This document shows, piece after piece, positions 1-6,251 of a stretch of DNA of 9,678 nt. The stretch covers positions 1 through 9,678 of the forward strand of contig JBBRMT010000176.1 in the NCBI GenBank assembly GCA_038230695.1, in the 5' to 3' direction. Every line of letters begins with the position of its first letter. Position 1 is the stretch's first letter. Source of the DNA: QHBQ01 sp038230695 (GTDB lineage: Bacteria; Chloroflexota; Chloroflexia; QHBQ01). Below the pieces are notes generated by a model. That model was not told where the DNA came from. It was given only the letters and a program-made list of their open reading frames with translations, and did no database searches. The position numbers and the translations under genes were made by a program.

Positions 1-640
1 AAGGAGTGATGAAGTCGTAGGGGTGAGTGGTGGGGGCGGTGAGCGCGTCGGCATAGGGAACCCGCCACACCCCACGGTTCTTCTCGGCGAGGAGCGCATT
101 GGCCCGCTCCTGTATCCAGTCGGTGATGTCGGTCTCAGCGGGACCACCATTAGGCGGATTGTACTTGAAGCCGCCGTCGCGTGGGGGATTGTGCGAGGGC
201 GTGATCACGATGCCGTCGGCCAGGTCGGTTTGCCGCCCCCGGTTATATGTCAGGATCGCGTGCGAGACGACCGGGGTGGGCGTAAGCCCATTGTTCGCGG
301 CCAGCAGCACCGCCACTCCATGCGCCGCCAGCACCTCCAGCGCGGTGCGCTGGGCAGGCTCGGAGAGGGCGTGGGAGTCTTTGCCCAGGTACAGCGGGCC
401 GGTGATGCTCTTACTGGTGCGGTACTCGACGATGGCCTGGGTTATCGCCAGGATGTGGTCCTCGTTGAAAGCGGTGTCCGCGGCCGAACCGCGGTGGCCC
501 GAAGTGCCAAAGTGGACGCGCTGCTCAGGGACAGCAGGGTCGGGGTGCAGGTCGTAATACTGGCCCCGCAACCGATCGACGTCGATCAGTTGATCCGGCG
601 GCGCTAGCTTGCCAGCCATGGGGCTGATATGCTCTTCCAT
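1..640 (-). CDS. pgm: Phosphoglucomutase (alpha-D-glucose phosphate-specific), N-terminal part, cut by window edge
   Basis: Interconverts glucose-1-phosphate and glucose-6-phosphate in the cytoplasm, linking glycogen and sugar-nucleotide pools to glycolysis. The 213 visible residues follow the E. coli Pgm type closely: FGTSGHRG at 44-51, LGKDSHALSEPA near 85-96, and the active-site loop TPSHNPP at 147-153, where Ser149 is the expected phosphoserine. KYNPPNGGPA follows at 159-168. Family members are about 545 residues, so the sugar-binding and C-terminal domains lie beyond the left edge. The start is the ATG at 640, preceded by a GAGGA ribosome site about 10 bases upstream. An in-frame ATG at residue 8 is an alternative. 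A glucoamylase-like relic ends only 17 bases upstream on the same strand, so the original promoter arrangement may have been altered. Identification is firm. Confidence 0.95.
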   Translation of the reverse strand, partial: MEEHISPMAGKLAPPDQLIDVDRLRGQYYDLHPDPAVPEQRVHFGTSGHRGSAADTAFNEDHILAITQAIVEYRTSKSITGPLYLGKDSHALSEPAQRTALEVLAAHGVAVLLAANNGLTPTPVVSHAILTYNRGRQTDLADGIVITPSHNPPRDGGFKYNPPNGGPAETDITDWIQERANALLAEKNRGVWRVPYADALTAPTTHPYDFITP

Positions 641-657
641 GTTAGTGTCTTCCTCAG

Positions 658-849
658 TCAAAATGAATATACTTCTCCTTCATCTGGCCTGTTTCGATCA
701 GTGGGCTGCGCGGTATCCTGTTTGGTGCTGTCCGGCACCAGTCCGTTGGCCGGGTTGGTTTCGCGCACGAAATATTGGAAGGTATCGCGCTGCAGCTTAT
801 CCAGTAGCGCGTCATCCGCCTGGCAATGCGTCAATCGAGTAACCTCCAT
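658..849 (-). pseudogene. Relic: N-terminus of a glucoamylase-like (PF10091/GH144-type) protein
   Basis: A 63-codon reading frame whose residues about 12-42 resemble the start of glucoamylase-like glycoside hydrolases: DDALLDKLQRDTFQYF followed by NPANGLVPDST. In that family this segment is followed by several hundred residues of an alpha/alpha barrel. Here, after residue 42, the sequence becomes a charged, unrelated tail and stops at 658-660. The fragment therefore keeps only the first helix and has lost the catalytic domain, most likely by deletion. It lies immediately upstream of pgm on the same strand. The family call rests on recognised motif wording, not on a search. A small functional peptide is possible but unlikely. 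Confidence 0.6.
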
Positions 850-893
850 AATGTTCCCTAATCACGGCACGCCTCATACAAGCAGCAATAATC

Positions 894-1076
894 ATGCCTA
901 CAACGCTGGCTGCCCTGTCATTGGCAACTGGGCTACCCTACAGCCCGCTGGCACAGCTACTCGGCTTCGTGCCGCTGGCCGGTTGGTTCTTCGTCTTCCT
1001 CGTGCTGGTGGTCGGCACCTACCTGCTGCTGGTCGAGTTCGTCAAGCGGCGGCTGATGGTGCAGTTGGTGGATTGA
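894..1076 (+). pseudogene. Relic: C-terminal membrane tail of an MgtA-like P-type ATPase
   Basis: This open frame encodes 60 residues resembling the last two membrane helices of magnesium-translocating P-type ATPases. The core is LPYSPLAQLLGFVPLAGWF (residues 14-32), then a hydrophobic helix ending LLLVEFVKRR at about 44-53, close to the natural C-terminus. A full protein would be about 850-900 residues, and no phosphorylation (DKTGT) or ATP-binding domain is present upstream. The same frame is open back to a stop at 849-851, and those residues (ending AAIIM) could also be homologous. No clear ribosome site precedes the ATG. It abuts the divergent glucoamylase-like relic, which suggests one deletion or rearrangement removed the bodies of both genes. 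A tiny two-helix membrane protein is the alternative. Confidence 0.62.
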
Positions 1077-1103
1077 GCAACATCTCCACTTCTATAGTTC
1101 TTC

Positions 1104-1140
1104 GCTGGCTAGCATCACACCGAGGGCAATAGAAGCCAGC
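1104..1140. repeat. Inverted repeat between the MgtA-like and UspA relics
   Basis: GCTGGCT (1104-1110) and AGCCAGC (1134-1140) are perfect 7-base arms around a 23-base loop. They sit in the gap where the MgtA-like relic (plus) and UspA relic (minus) converge. This could be the remnant of a shared terminator, but there is no T-run on either side and the loop is long. Confidence 0.3.
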
Positions 1141-1162
1141 TTGGACTCCGCTGCTGAACCCC

Positions 1163-1473
1163 TCAATTCGCCCTATCCGTGTTCTGACCATGCAGCAGCA
1201 GCACTGGCACTGGCGCGTGGCTGATCACCTCGTCGGCGACGCTGCCCAGCCTCATCCGGCTGTAACCGCTCCGCCCCTGTGTGCTCATCACGATCAAGTC
1301 GCATTCCTGCTCCTTCGCTATGCGGATGATTGCCTCGCCTGCTTCGCCACCCGTCTCCAACGTATCGAAGTCAACCGCGTTAGGCAGGACGCATACGGCA
1401 GCGAGGTTCAGATGCCGATCGCCTTCTCGCTCAGGGTCGAGCCATCGAGTGGTACCAGAATGTGCTTAAACAT
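1163..1473 (-). pseudogene. Universal stress protein (UspA family), internal deletion and frameshift
   Basis: The gene starts well: ATG at 1473 with a strong AGGAGG site seven bases upstream, encoding MFKHILVPLDGSTLSEKAIG, the usual UspA first strand and nucleotide-binding Asp. It then meets a TGA at 1408-1410 after 21 residues. The rest of the domain continues in another frame: GGEAGEAIIRIAKEQECD, then the phosphate-binding stretch STQGRSGYSRMRLGS and a normal C-terminal strand PVPVLLL, ending at 1163. The total span of about 103 codons compares with 140-150 for a single UspA domain, so roughly 40 residues of the middle are missing. The C-terminal part has no good start of its own. The flanks remain well conserved, so inactivation looks fairly recent, or it could be an assembly error. 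Confidence 0.85.
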
Positions 1474-1498
1474 AAGTCCCCTCCTATTTGCATTACCC

Positions 1499-1517
1499 GG
1501 CATTTATGATGAATGCC
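1499..1517 (-). promoter_or_regulatory. Operator-like palindrome upstream of the UspA relic
   Basis: GGCATT (1499-1504) and AATGCC (1512-1517) form perfect 6-base arms around TATGATG, 26-44 bases upstream of the relic's ATG. A further AATGC copy lies just downstream on the minus strand. A TACAAT (minus strand, 1532-1527) could be its -10 box, which would put the palindrome at or just after the transcription start. This suggests a repressor site or a small leader hairpin. No specific regulator can be named. Confidence 0.35.
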
Positions 1518-1621
1518 TGCACCTGTATTGTACCAGGCGGAGGTGTACAGATCGGTGGAGCAAGGTTAACGTATAGTGAATAGACGGATTTCGCGTTTGC
1601 AAGCAGTTAATGAGATAGTAC

Positions 1622-1649
1622 CAGCCTGGCTCGTTACTGAGTCAGGCTG
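1622..1649. terminator. Stem-loop downstream of the kinase operon, possible weak terminator
   Basis: CAGCCTGGCT (1622-1631) pairs with AGTCAGGCTG (1640-1649) over ten positions with one G-T wobble and an 8-base loop. It lies about 180 bases past the stop of the butyrate-kinase-type gene. Neither flank has a proper T-run, so intrinsic termination is uncertain. Confidence 0.35.
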
Positions 1650-1705
1650 TGCTGTTTCATCGTTGCTGCATTGCTAACCGGTTTAATCGGGCGTTAGTTG
1701 TAGTG

Positions 1706-1734
1706 TTGCACCTGTATAGAGGGATGTGGTGCAA
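1706..1734. repeat. Perfect 7-bp inverted repeat downstream of the kinase gene
   Basis: TTGCACC (1706-1712) and GGTGCAA (1728-1734) are perfect inverted arms around a 15-base loop, about 100 bases past the stop of the butyrate-kinase-type gene. It may fold in the 3' untranslated RNA or bind a protein. It has no T-tract. Confidence 0.4.
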
Positions 1735-1745
1735 ATGATGATGTA

Positions 1746-1805
1746 TTGAGGTAAAGGTTAGGTGAATATCATCCAATGAGATAAAAGTCAGGTGGGCATC
1801 TAACT
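1746..1805. repeat. Imperfect tandem repeat, two 30-bp units
   Basis: Unit 1746-1775 and unit 1776-1805 align without gaps. They share TGAG, TAAA, AGGTG and ATC at matching positions, about 18 of the first 25 bases. They lie 27-86 bases downstream of the kinase stop. Read on the minus strand, both give a D-x-HLTF-x-S pattern. Regularly spaced AGGTG cores could be protein-binding half-sites or an old duplication. Confidence 0.45.
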
Positions 1806-1831
1806 TGGCGTGCAGAATGACCAAATGAGCG

Positions 1832-2995
1832 CTAAACCATGCCTGCAGCAACTCCATACTGCTGCACAGGCTCTACCCCCAGCAGGGCGCGGTATGCGCC
1901 CCGCGCCAGCGCGAACATCTCGTCGCTGCCAGGGTAGACCAGGATTGGCGCGATCCAGGAGACCTGTTCGCGCAGCCAGCCGATCAGCATTTCAGAGTGA
2001 GCCAGGTCGCCGGTGAAGACCAGTGCATCAGGACGACAGCCCAGCGCGGCGGCCATTCTGCCTACCTCCTTGCCGATGGTGTAGGCCATGGCGCAGAAGA
2101 TGAGGCGGGCGGGTTCGTCGCCTGCGGCGATGCGGCGTTCCACTTCCTGGGCATCGTTGGTGCCGAGGTGGGCGACCAGCCCGCCGCCACCCGCAATCTT
2201 GTGTTTGATCTCCTCATAGCTGTACTGGCCGCTGTAACAGATGCGGGCCAGGTCGCCAACCGGCAACCCGCCGCTGCGCTCCGGCGAGAATGGCCCTTCG
2301 CCGTCGAGCGCCTGGTTCTGGTCAATAATCCTCCCCCGCTGATGGGCGGTGACGGATATGCCACCGCCCAGATGGGAGATAACCAGGTTCAAGTCGGCGT
2401 AAGGTTTGCCCAGGTCATGTCTGGCGCGGCGGCCCGCCGCCTTGACGCTGAGGACATGGGCGAGGGCGCGGCGCGGGATCTCCGGCCAGCCGCTCACGCG
2501 GGCAATGTCCTGTAGCTCATCAACCGTGGGGGGGTCTACCGTATATGTGGGTATAGAGCGGCCCTGCGCCTTGTTCGCTGCGTCGGCAACCGCCTGGGCA
2601 AGCAGGATACCGAGGTTGCTGGCGTGTTCCCATTGCCCGCTGGGGTCGCCCGCCCGCATCTCAGTGAGCATCTCAGGCGTAACCGCATAGGTGCCGCTTT
2701 TGATCGGGCGCAGGAATAGTCCGCCACGCCCCACCAATACATCGAGGTCGGCAAGCGGGGTGCCTTTTTCATGCAGCAGCTTATTGATGTCGGCGCAGCG
2801 CAGATCGAACTGGTCGGCGATGTGGCTGAACTGGGCCAACTCCGCCGCACTATGGTGGGCTGTTGCACCCCACAGCGGTTCGGGGTCACGGTAGTGATCA
2901 GTTGCTAGAGGTGACTCACCTTGATAGAGCGCCAGCTTGGTGCTGGTGCTGCCCGGATTTATGATCAGCAGCTTGATACTGGCCGCTTGGCTCAT
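1832..2995 (-). CDS. buk: Butyrate kinase (acetokinase family), likely acyl-phosphate kinase of a phosphoketolase shunt
   Basis: Transfers phosphate from an acyl phosphate to ADP, giving a carboxylic acid and ATP in the cytoplasm. At 387 residues it is slightly longer than the usual 355-360. Acetokinase-family landmarks are in order: INPGSTSTK at 12-20, GRGGLFLRPI near 89-98, SHLGGGIS at 207-214, DGEGPFSPERSG at 231-242, LGTNDAQEVERRI at 277-289 and FTGDLAHSE at 327-335. These match butyrate kinases better than AckA. The usual TGGIAHS reads TGDLAHS here. The ATG at 2995 shares its A with the TGA of the phosphoketolase gene (TGATG), so translation is probably coupled. A GTG one codon earlier is the alternative start, and GGGGAAGG upstream can serve as ribosome site. 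Because its partner makes acetyl phosphate, acetate formation is a likelier role than butyrate formation; this is inferred. No phosphotransbutyrylase gene is in view. Confidence 0.93.
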   Translation of the reverse strand: MSQAASIKLLIINPGSTSTKLALYQGESPLATDHYRDPEPLWGATAHHSAAELAQFSHIADQFDLRCADINKLLHEKGTPLADLDVLVGRGGLFLRPIKSGTYAVTPEMLTEMRAGDPSGQWEHASNLGILLAQAVADAANKAQGRSIPTYTVDPPTVDELQDIARVSGWPEIPRRALAHVLSVKAAGRRARHDLGKPYADLNLVISHLGGGISVTAHQRGRIIDQNQALDGEGPFSPERSGGLPVGDLARICYSGQYSYEEIKHKIAGGGGLVAHLGTNDAQEVERRIAAGDEPARLIFCAMAYTIGKEVGRMAAALGCRPDALVFTGDLAHSEMLIGWLREQVSWIAPILVYPGSDEMFALARGAYRALLGVEPVQQYGVAAGMV

Positions 2996-5496
2996 CACTT
3001 TGCCTTCCCCTGGCTGATAGGCGGGATAAGGATACCAGTTGGATTGGTCTCGCCCGCCAGCGCGGCCCGCTCATCCGCGCTGAGTAGTTCTTCAGCAGAC
3101 AGGCCGAGGACGCTGGCCGCAGCCTGGACGATGTGCGCCCAGGAGCAACGGTTGACGAACAGCATCCCCGCTGTGTTCAGGGTGCCGCCCTGGTTGACGA
3201 AGCCGAGCGCGACCGTCTGCGGGCCGGTGGTGAGCGGCTGAAGCGTGCCAAGCAGCGGCTCCGGGCGGGTGTGGCTGACGAACACTCGCGCGGTCACGCC
3301 AGCGGGGTAGAGGTCGTTGCGCAGGGATTGTGAGGCAAGGTGGGCCTGTTCAGCGGCGCTGCGCGGCTGGCGAAAGCGGCCCGGCTCCAGCATATAGACA
3401 ACTGAGTGGGGAATGGCCCGCGCCGCCAGCCGCACCGATGCTTTGAGCGCCTGCTCGAGCTGGTACGCGCCGATCGCGGTCAGCACCAGCTTCTGCTCCC
3501 CGACCTTGTAACCCGCCCAGTCCAGCCGCATCGCCCCGTCGGCAATAAGCTGGCTGGCTTCCTCGGCGGTGAGCAGGTTGGCAACCTTGTCGGCTTTCGC
3601 CACCACCATTGTCCAGATCTGCCCCTGGCTCTGATAGACCGCACCTATAGCTGCTGCCGCGCTGTTGTAGTCGGCGGGGAACAGCACCCGCGACACGTTG
3701 GACGGCTCGTTCATCATCGCCTCGGCCATCATCGTATCCTGGTGCGATCCCTCGTTCTTGCCGTTCTCCCAGACGTGCGAGGTTAGCACCAGTGGCACGG
3801 AGAGCCAGTGCGGCGGCCTGCCAGCCTCACTGAGATGGTTGGCGAAGATGATCTCCTGGCGTACTGCGCCGTGCATCTTGGCGGCGAACGCCTCGTAGCT
3901 TACGATCAGGTTGATGCCGCCCTTGTTTCCCAGCGCAGCGTTGGCGATCGCCTCCTCGTTGAGCGCGGTGATCACCGCGCCGTGGTGCGATTCGGGGATG
4001 CCCGGCTCGGGACAGACCACGCGGAACTTGAGCGTTTCGAGCGTGTCGGTCATCCGGTTGGAGCGCATCTCGTCGGGGTTGCCGACGCGGGGGCGCAGAT
4101 GAGGGTTGGCCTGACAGGTAGCGAGGAACATATCGTCCACTGCTGCCATTGGCGAGGTGTGCGTCCAGGTGGTCGCATCCTGCCGCGTGTCGGAGACGGG
4201 TCGCGATAGCACGGGTGGCACATCCTGCAGCTTCACCTCACGATGAGCGAGAGCGTGATCGCGCTCCTTTGGACGACCCAAGGTGGCGTGGTGCTGCAGT
4301 GCAGTAATCGCCTGCTCTAGCTCGGCGGGCGGCAGCCATAGGCGGCGGGCGCTCTCGTTGAAGTTGTGTGCCGCGTTCACATCCTCGTGGGGATTGGCTC
4401 CCAACGGCAGGTTGTGGGCCAGGTTGGTGCCTTCGCCGTAGAAACCTGCCCCTTTGGGGGCGCAGGCCACCCCGTAGGGGAGAACCACGTTGTAGCAGCC
4501 ACCGCCGCTTTCCTGCATCGCCTGCGCCTCGGCCAGCAGGCGGTTCTCCATCTCCAGGATCGCCCAAACGAAAGCGGCGGGGTCGCGGCCATCGAACACA
4601 ATTGGGTCGAAGCCGTTAAGTTCAAGGTGACGGGTGAACCACTCGGTGCCACCTTCCTGGGCCATGGTGGTCTCCTGATCAATACGCCGCCCGTTGTTGA
4701 TCATAATCGGCGCAACCAGGCCACAGTCCTCGCCGCGCCACCAGCGCCCCGCCCAGTCGCTGCCGCGCTGCTCCTCGAACGCACCGTCGCTGAGGAAGGC
4801 TACCAGCCGCTCACCAGGTAGCGGCATATGCTCATACTGCAACTCGGTGAAACCGAGGTAGCCGCCCTCGACCAACCCGCCCGCAGTGTTGGCGTTGACG
4901 TGGCTGCCCAGCGGCGAATCCTGTTTGCCGTCGTCGCCGATGCGATAGGAGTAGAAGTCCTGGGTGTAGCGGGTCAGGCCCGCGTCGGTCAGCGAGTAAC
5001 GGGCGGCGTGGGCAGGGGTCATGTTGTCGAGAGTGAGGTTGACCGAGTCGATGGCCGCAACGCAGTGGCCCTGGCCCATAACCCAGGAGCGGGTCAGGCC
5101 GCTGATGGCGTTGGCCGCCATGTAGCCGACATAGGCAGGCACCATGTTGAGCGAGCCGCCGGTATGCCCTTCGGGGTGGGGCTTGAAATCGCTGGCATCC
5201 AGGTCGCGGCCATCGAGGTAGACGCGCTGGGCGTAGGTCTGATGCACCACCAGCCACATCGCCATGCTGGCGATGCGGTCGGCGGCAGCCAGCAGCTCGA
5301 ATAGCGGCACGCCATCGCCCGGCGTACCCCGCGCCGCCAGCAAGTCGGCCATCTGGTAAATCCGCGCCTGGGTCTCCATGCTGTGGCTGATTACGCCATA
5401 GCCCGCTGCCCACTCTGCCGCCGCCGGGTTCTTATGCCGATAAAGTGCAACTGCCTCTTCGCTACGTATTGTTTCAACTCTGTCACTCTGAGCCAT
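2995..5496 (-). CDS. xfp: Phosphoketolase family protein, divergent subgroup (xylulose-5-P/fructose-6-P phosphoketolase-like)
   Basis: Thiamine-diphosphate enzyme expected to split xylulose-5-phosphate or fructose-6-phosphate with inorganic phosphate into acetyl phosphate and a shorter sugar phosphate. Its 833 residues match the family length. Catalytic positions known from Bifidobacterium enzymes can be matched by eye: His111 (EGHTGGS), His144 (GQGH), His199 (GSHVNANTAGG), His361 (LAHNLPL), Glu514 (LNEEA) and His574 (TSHVWENGKNEGSHQD). The cofactor and metal motif, normally GDGEAETG, reads SDGAFEEQ at 236-243, and the following NG lies in INNGRRI at 266-272. Overall wording is far from canonical Xfp, especially in the first 100 residues, so substrate preference is uncertain. 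I recall some database entries of this subgroup being labelled xylulose-5-phosphate 3-epimerase, but this could not be checked. The start is the ATG at 5496 with GGAGG seven bases upstream. First gene of an operon with the coupled kinase. Confidence 0.88.
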   Translation of the reverse strand: MAQSDRVETIRSEEAVALYRHKNPAAAEWAAGYGVISHSMETQARIYQMADLLAARGTPGDGVPLFELLAAADRIASMAMWLVVHQTYAQRVYLDGRDLDASDFKPHPEGHTGGSLNMVPAYVGYMAANAISGLTRSWVMGQGHCVAAIDSVNLTLDNMTPAHAARYSLTDAGLTRYTQDFYSYRIGDDGKQDSPLGSHVNANTAGGLVEGGYLGFTELQYEHMPLPGERLVAFLSDGAFEEQRGSDWAGRWWRGEDCGLVAPIMINNGRRIDQETTMAQEGGTEWFTRHLELNGFDPIVFDGRDPAAFVWAILEMENRLLAEAQAMQESGGGCYNVVLPYGVACAPKGAGFYGEGTNLAHNLPLGANPHEDVNAAHNFNESARRLWLPPAELEQAITALQHHATLGRPKERDHALAHREVKLQDVPPVLSRPVSDTRQDATTWTHTSPMAAVDDMFLATCQANPHLRPRVGNPDEMRSNRMTDTLETLKFRVVCPEPGIPESHHGAVITALNEEAIANAALGNKGGINLIVSYEAFAAKMHGAVRQEIIFANHLSEAGRPPHWLSVPLVLTSHVWENGKNEGSHQDTMMAEAMMNEPSNVSRVLFPADYNSAAAAIGAVYQSQGQIWTMVVAKADKVANLLTAEEASQLIADGAMRLDWAGYKVGEQKLVLTAIGAYQLEQALKASVRLAARAIPHSVVYMLEPGRFRQPRSAAEQAHLASQSLRNDLYPAGVTARVFVSHTRPEPLLGTLQPLTTGPQTVALGFVNQGGTLNTAGMLFVNRCSWAHIVQAAASVLGLSAEELLSADERAALAGETNPTGILIPPISQGKAK

Positions 5497-5560
5497 CTTA
5501 ATCCTCCAATTTTTACTAGGTTGGTTTCAATCCCAGTCACCCTGTGCGGCTCCCACCTTG

Positions 5561-5566
5561 ATTCTA
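5561..5566 (-). promoter_or_regulatory. Candidate -10 box for the phosphoketolase operon
   Basis: TAGAAT on the minus strand, 65 bases upstream of the phosphoketolase ATG and downstream of the DoxX hairpin. No good TTGACA-like box is found 16-18 bases further upstream, so this is only a candidate. Confidence 0.25.
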
Positions 5567-5600
5567 GCGGTAGCCGGTGAAAAGGCTGGATGAGGGGCGG

Positions 5601-5641
5601 ATAAATCTACCAACCCCCAGCATCGTCTGCTGAGGGTTGGT
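5601..5641 (-). terminator. Probable intrinsic terminator of the kinase-DoxX operon
   Basis: ACCAACCCCCAGCA (5609-5622) and TGCTGAGGGTTGGT (5628-5641) form a 14-base stem with one mismatch and a 5-base loop. It is the strongest hairpin noticed in the window. On the minus strand it starts 34 bases after the DoxX stop and is followed by AGATTTAT, a modest T-rich tail. It separates the upstream operon from the phosphoketolase operon. Confidence 0.6.
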
Positions 5642-5675
5642 GGCCCTTCGTATTCACTTGTTGTGCGCTTCCTAC

Positions 5676-6251
5676 TTACCTGATGACAGGGGCGACTGGC
5701 TGCGGATTGAAGGTCGGGGTCGGCTCAGTCGTGACCGTGGTCGTGGTGCCGATGTGCAGCCTCTTCTTGAGGTAGGGCAGCACGAAGCTGTCAAGCCCGT
5801 AGTAGCTGGCGTACAGCCCGCCGAACACGATTGCCGTCTCCGCGACTGCCATCTCTACGTTGGTGCCACTGCTGCCCGCAAACATGAAGGCCAGGTTCAG
5901 GGTCAAACCCATCGCTGCCGCAAAGCGGGTGAACAGCCCCACGATAAGCGCCGCGCCGACTAGGAACTCACCGAAGGCCACCAGGTAGCTGAACAGGCCA
6001 GCGTTGGGTAGGAAGAAGTTCTGGGCGAGACTGGCGTACCAGGGGTGGACGCTGGCATGAGCGCCGGTCGAGTTCTTGATTGCCCCCGCCAGGAAGCCCT
6101 GGATGACCGTACCAGCCTTGCTGCCAATCCACATCCCCTGCGCGTCGGTCAGTTTCTCCCAGCCCGCAGTGATGAACGAATAGCCCAGCCATACACGGAT
6201 TACGCCCCAGATTGCGCCGATGAAGCGCTTGTCACTAAAGTAACTGGTCAT
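5676..6251 (-). CDS. DoxX family membrane protein (DoxD/TQO small-subunit-like)
   Basis: Small inner-membrane protein of 191 residues. Four hydrophobic segments lie at about 11-30, 84-106, 108-127 and 136-155, with a soluble insert at 40-80. The AGWEKLTD motif at 29-36 ends the first helix, as in DoxX/DoxD proteins; some relatives are thiosulfate:quinone oxidoreductase subunits, others are uncharacterised redox-stress proteins. The C-terminus (169-191) is an unusual Thr/Pro-rich tail with a TTTTVTTEPTPT run. The start is the ATG at 6251, chosen because AGGAGGA lies seven bases upstream. The frame stays open much further upstream, but there it only shadows the histidine kinase gene. It overlaps the kinase 3' end by 17 bases, so the two are co-transcribed and probably translationally coupled. 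Substrate or redox partner cannot be read from sequence. Confidence 0.88.
   Translation of the reverse strand: MTSYFSDKRFIGAIWGVIRVWLGYSFITAGWEKLTDAQGMWIGSKAGTVIQGFLAGAIKNSTGAHASVHPWYASLAQNFFLPNAGLFSYLVAFGEFLVGAALIVGLFTRFAAAMGLTLNLAFMFAGSSGTNVEMAVAETAIVFGGLYASYYGLDSFVLPYLKKRLHIGTTTTVTTEPTPTFNPQPVAPVIR

Larger units (their letters stand above)
1474..1831. other. 358-bp stretch without a convincing gene
   Basis: This lies between the end of the butyrate-kinase-type gene and the start of the UspA relic, both on the minus strand. It holds a palindrome just upstream of the UspA relic (1499-1517), a stem-loop at 1622-1649, the 8-base palindrome AACCGGTT (1676-1683), a perfect 7-base inverted repeat at 1706-1734 and an imperfect 30-base tandem repeat at 1746-1805. 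The only open frame here, on the minus strand over 1657-1857, is rich in His and Leu, translates the tandem repeat, and runs into the kinase gene, so it is probably not coding. Confidence 0.6.

Noticed and set aside
23..607. 194-codon plus-strand frame
   Set aside because: It is the antisense shadow of phosphoglucomutase, whose motifs are unmistakable on the minus strand.
1190..1576. 128-codon plus-strand frame over the UspA relic
   Set aside because: Composition is that of reverse-strand UspA sequence, and there is no ribosome site or domain.
1657..1857. 66-codon minus-strand frame rich in His and Leu
   Set aside because: No ribosome site, low complexity, overlaps the 3' end of the kinase gene, and its pattern reflects the tandem DNA repeat.
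1997..2515. 172-codon plus-strand frame within the butyrate-kinase-type gene
   Set aside because: Antisense shadow in GC-rich coding DNA. The minus-strand protein has full family motifs.
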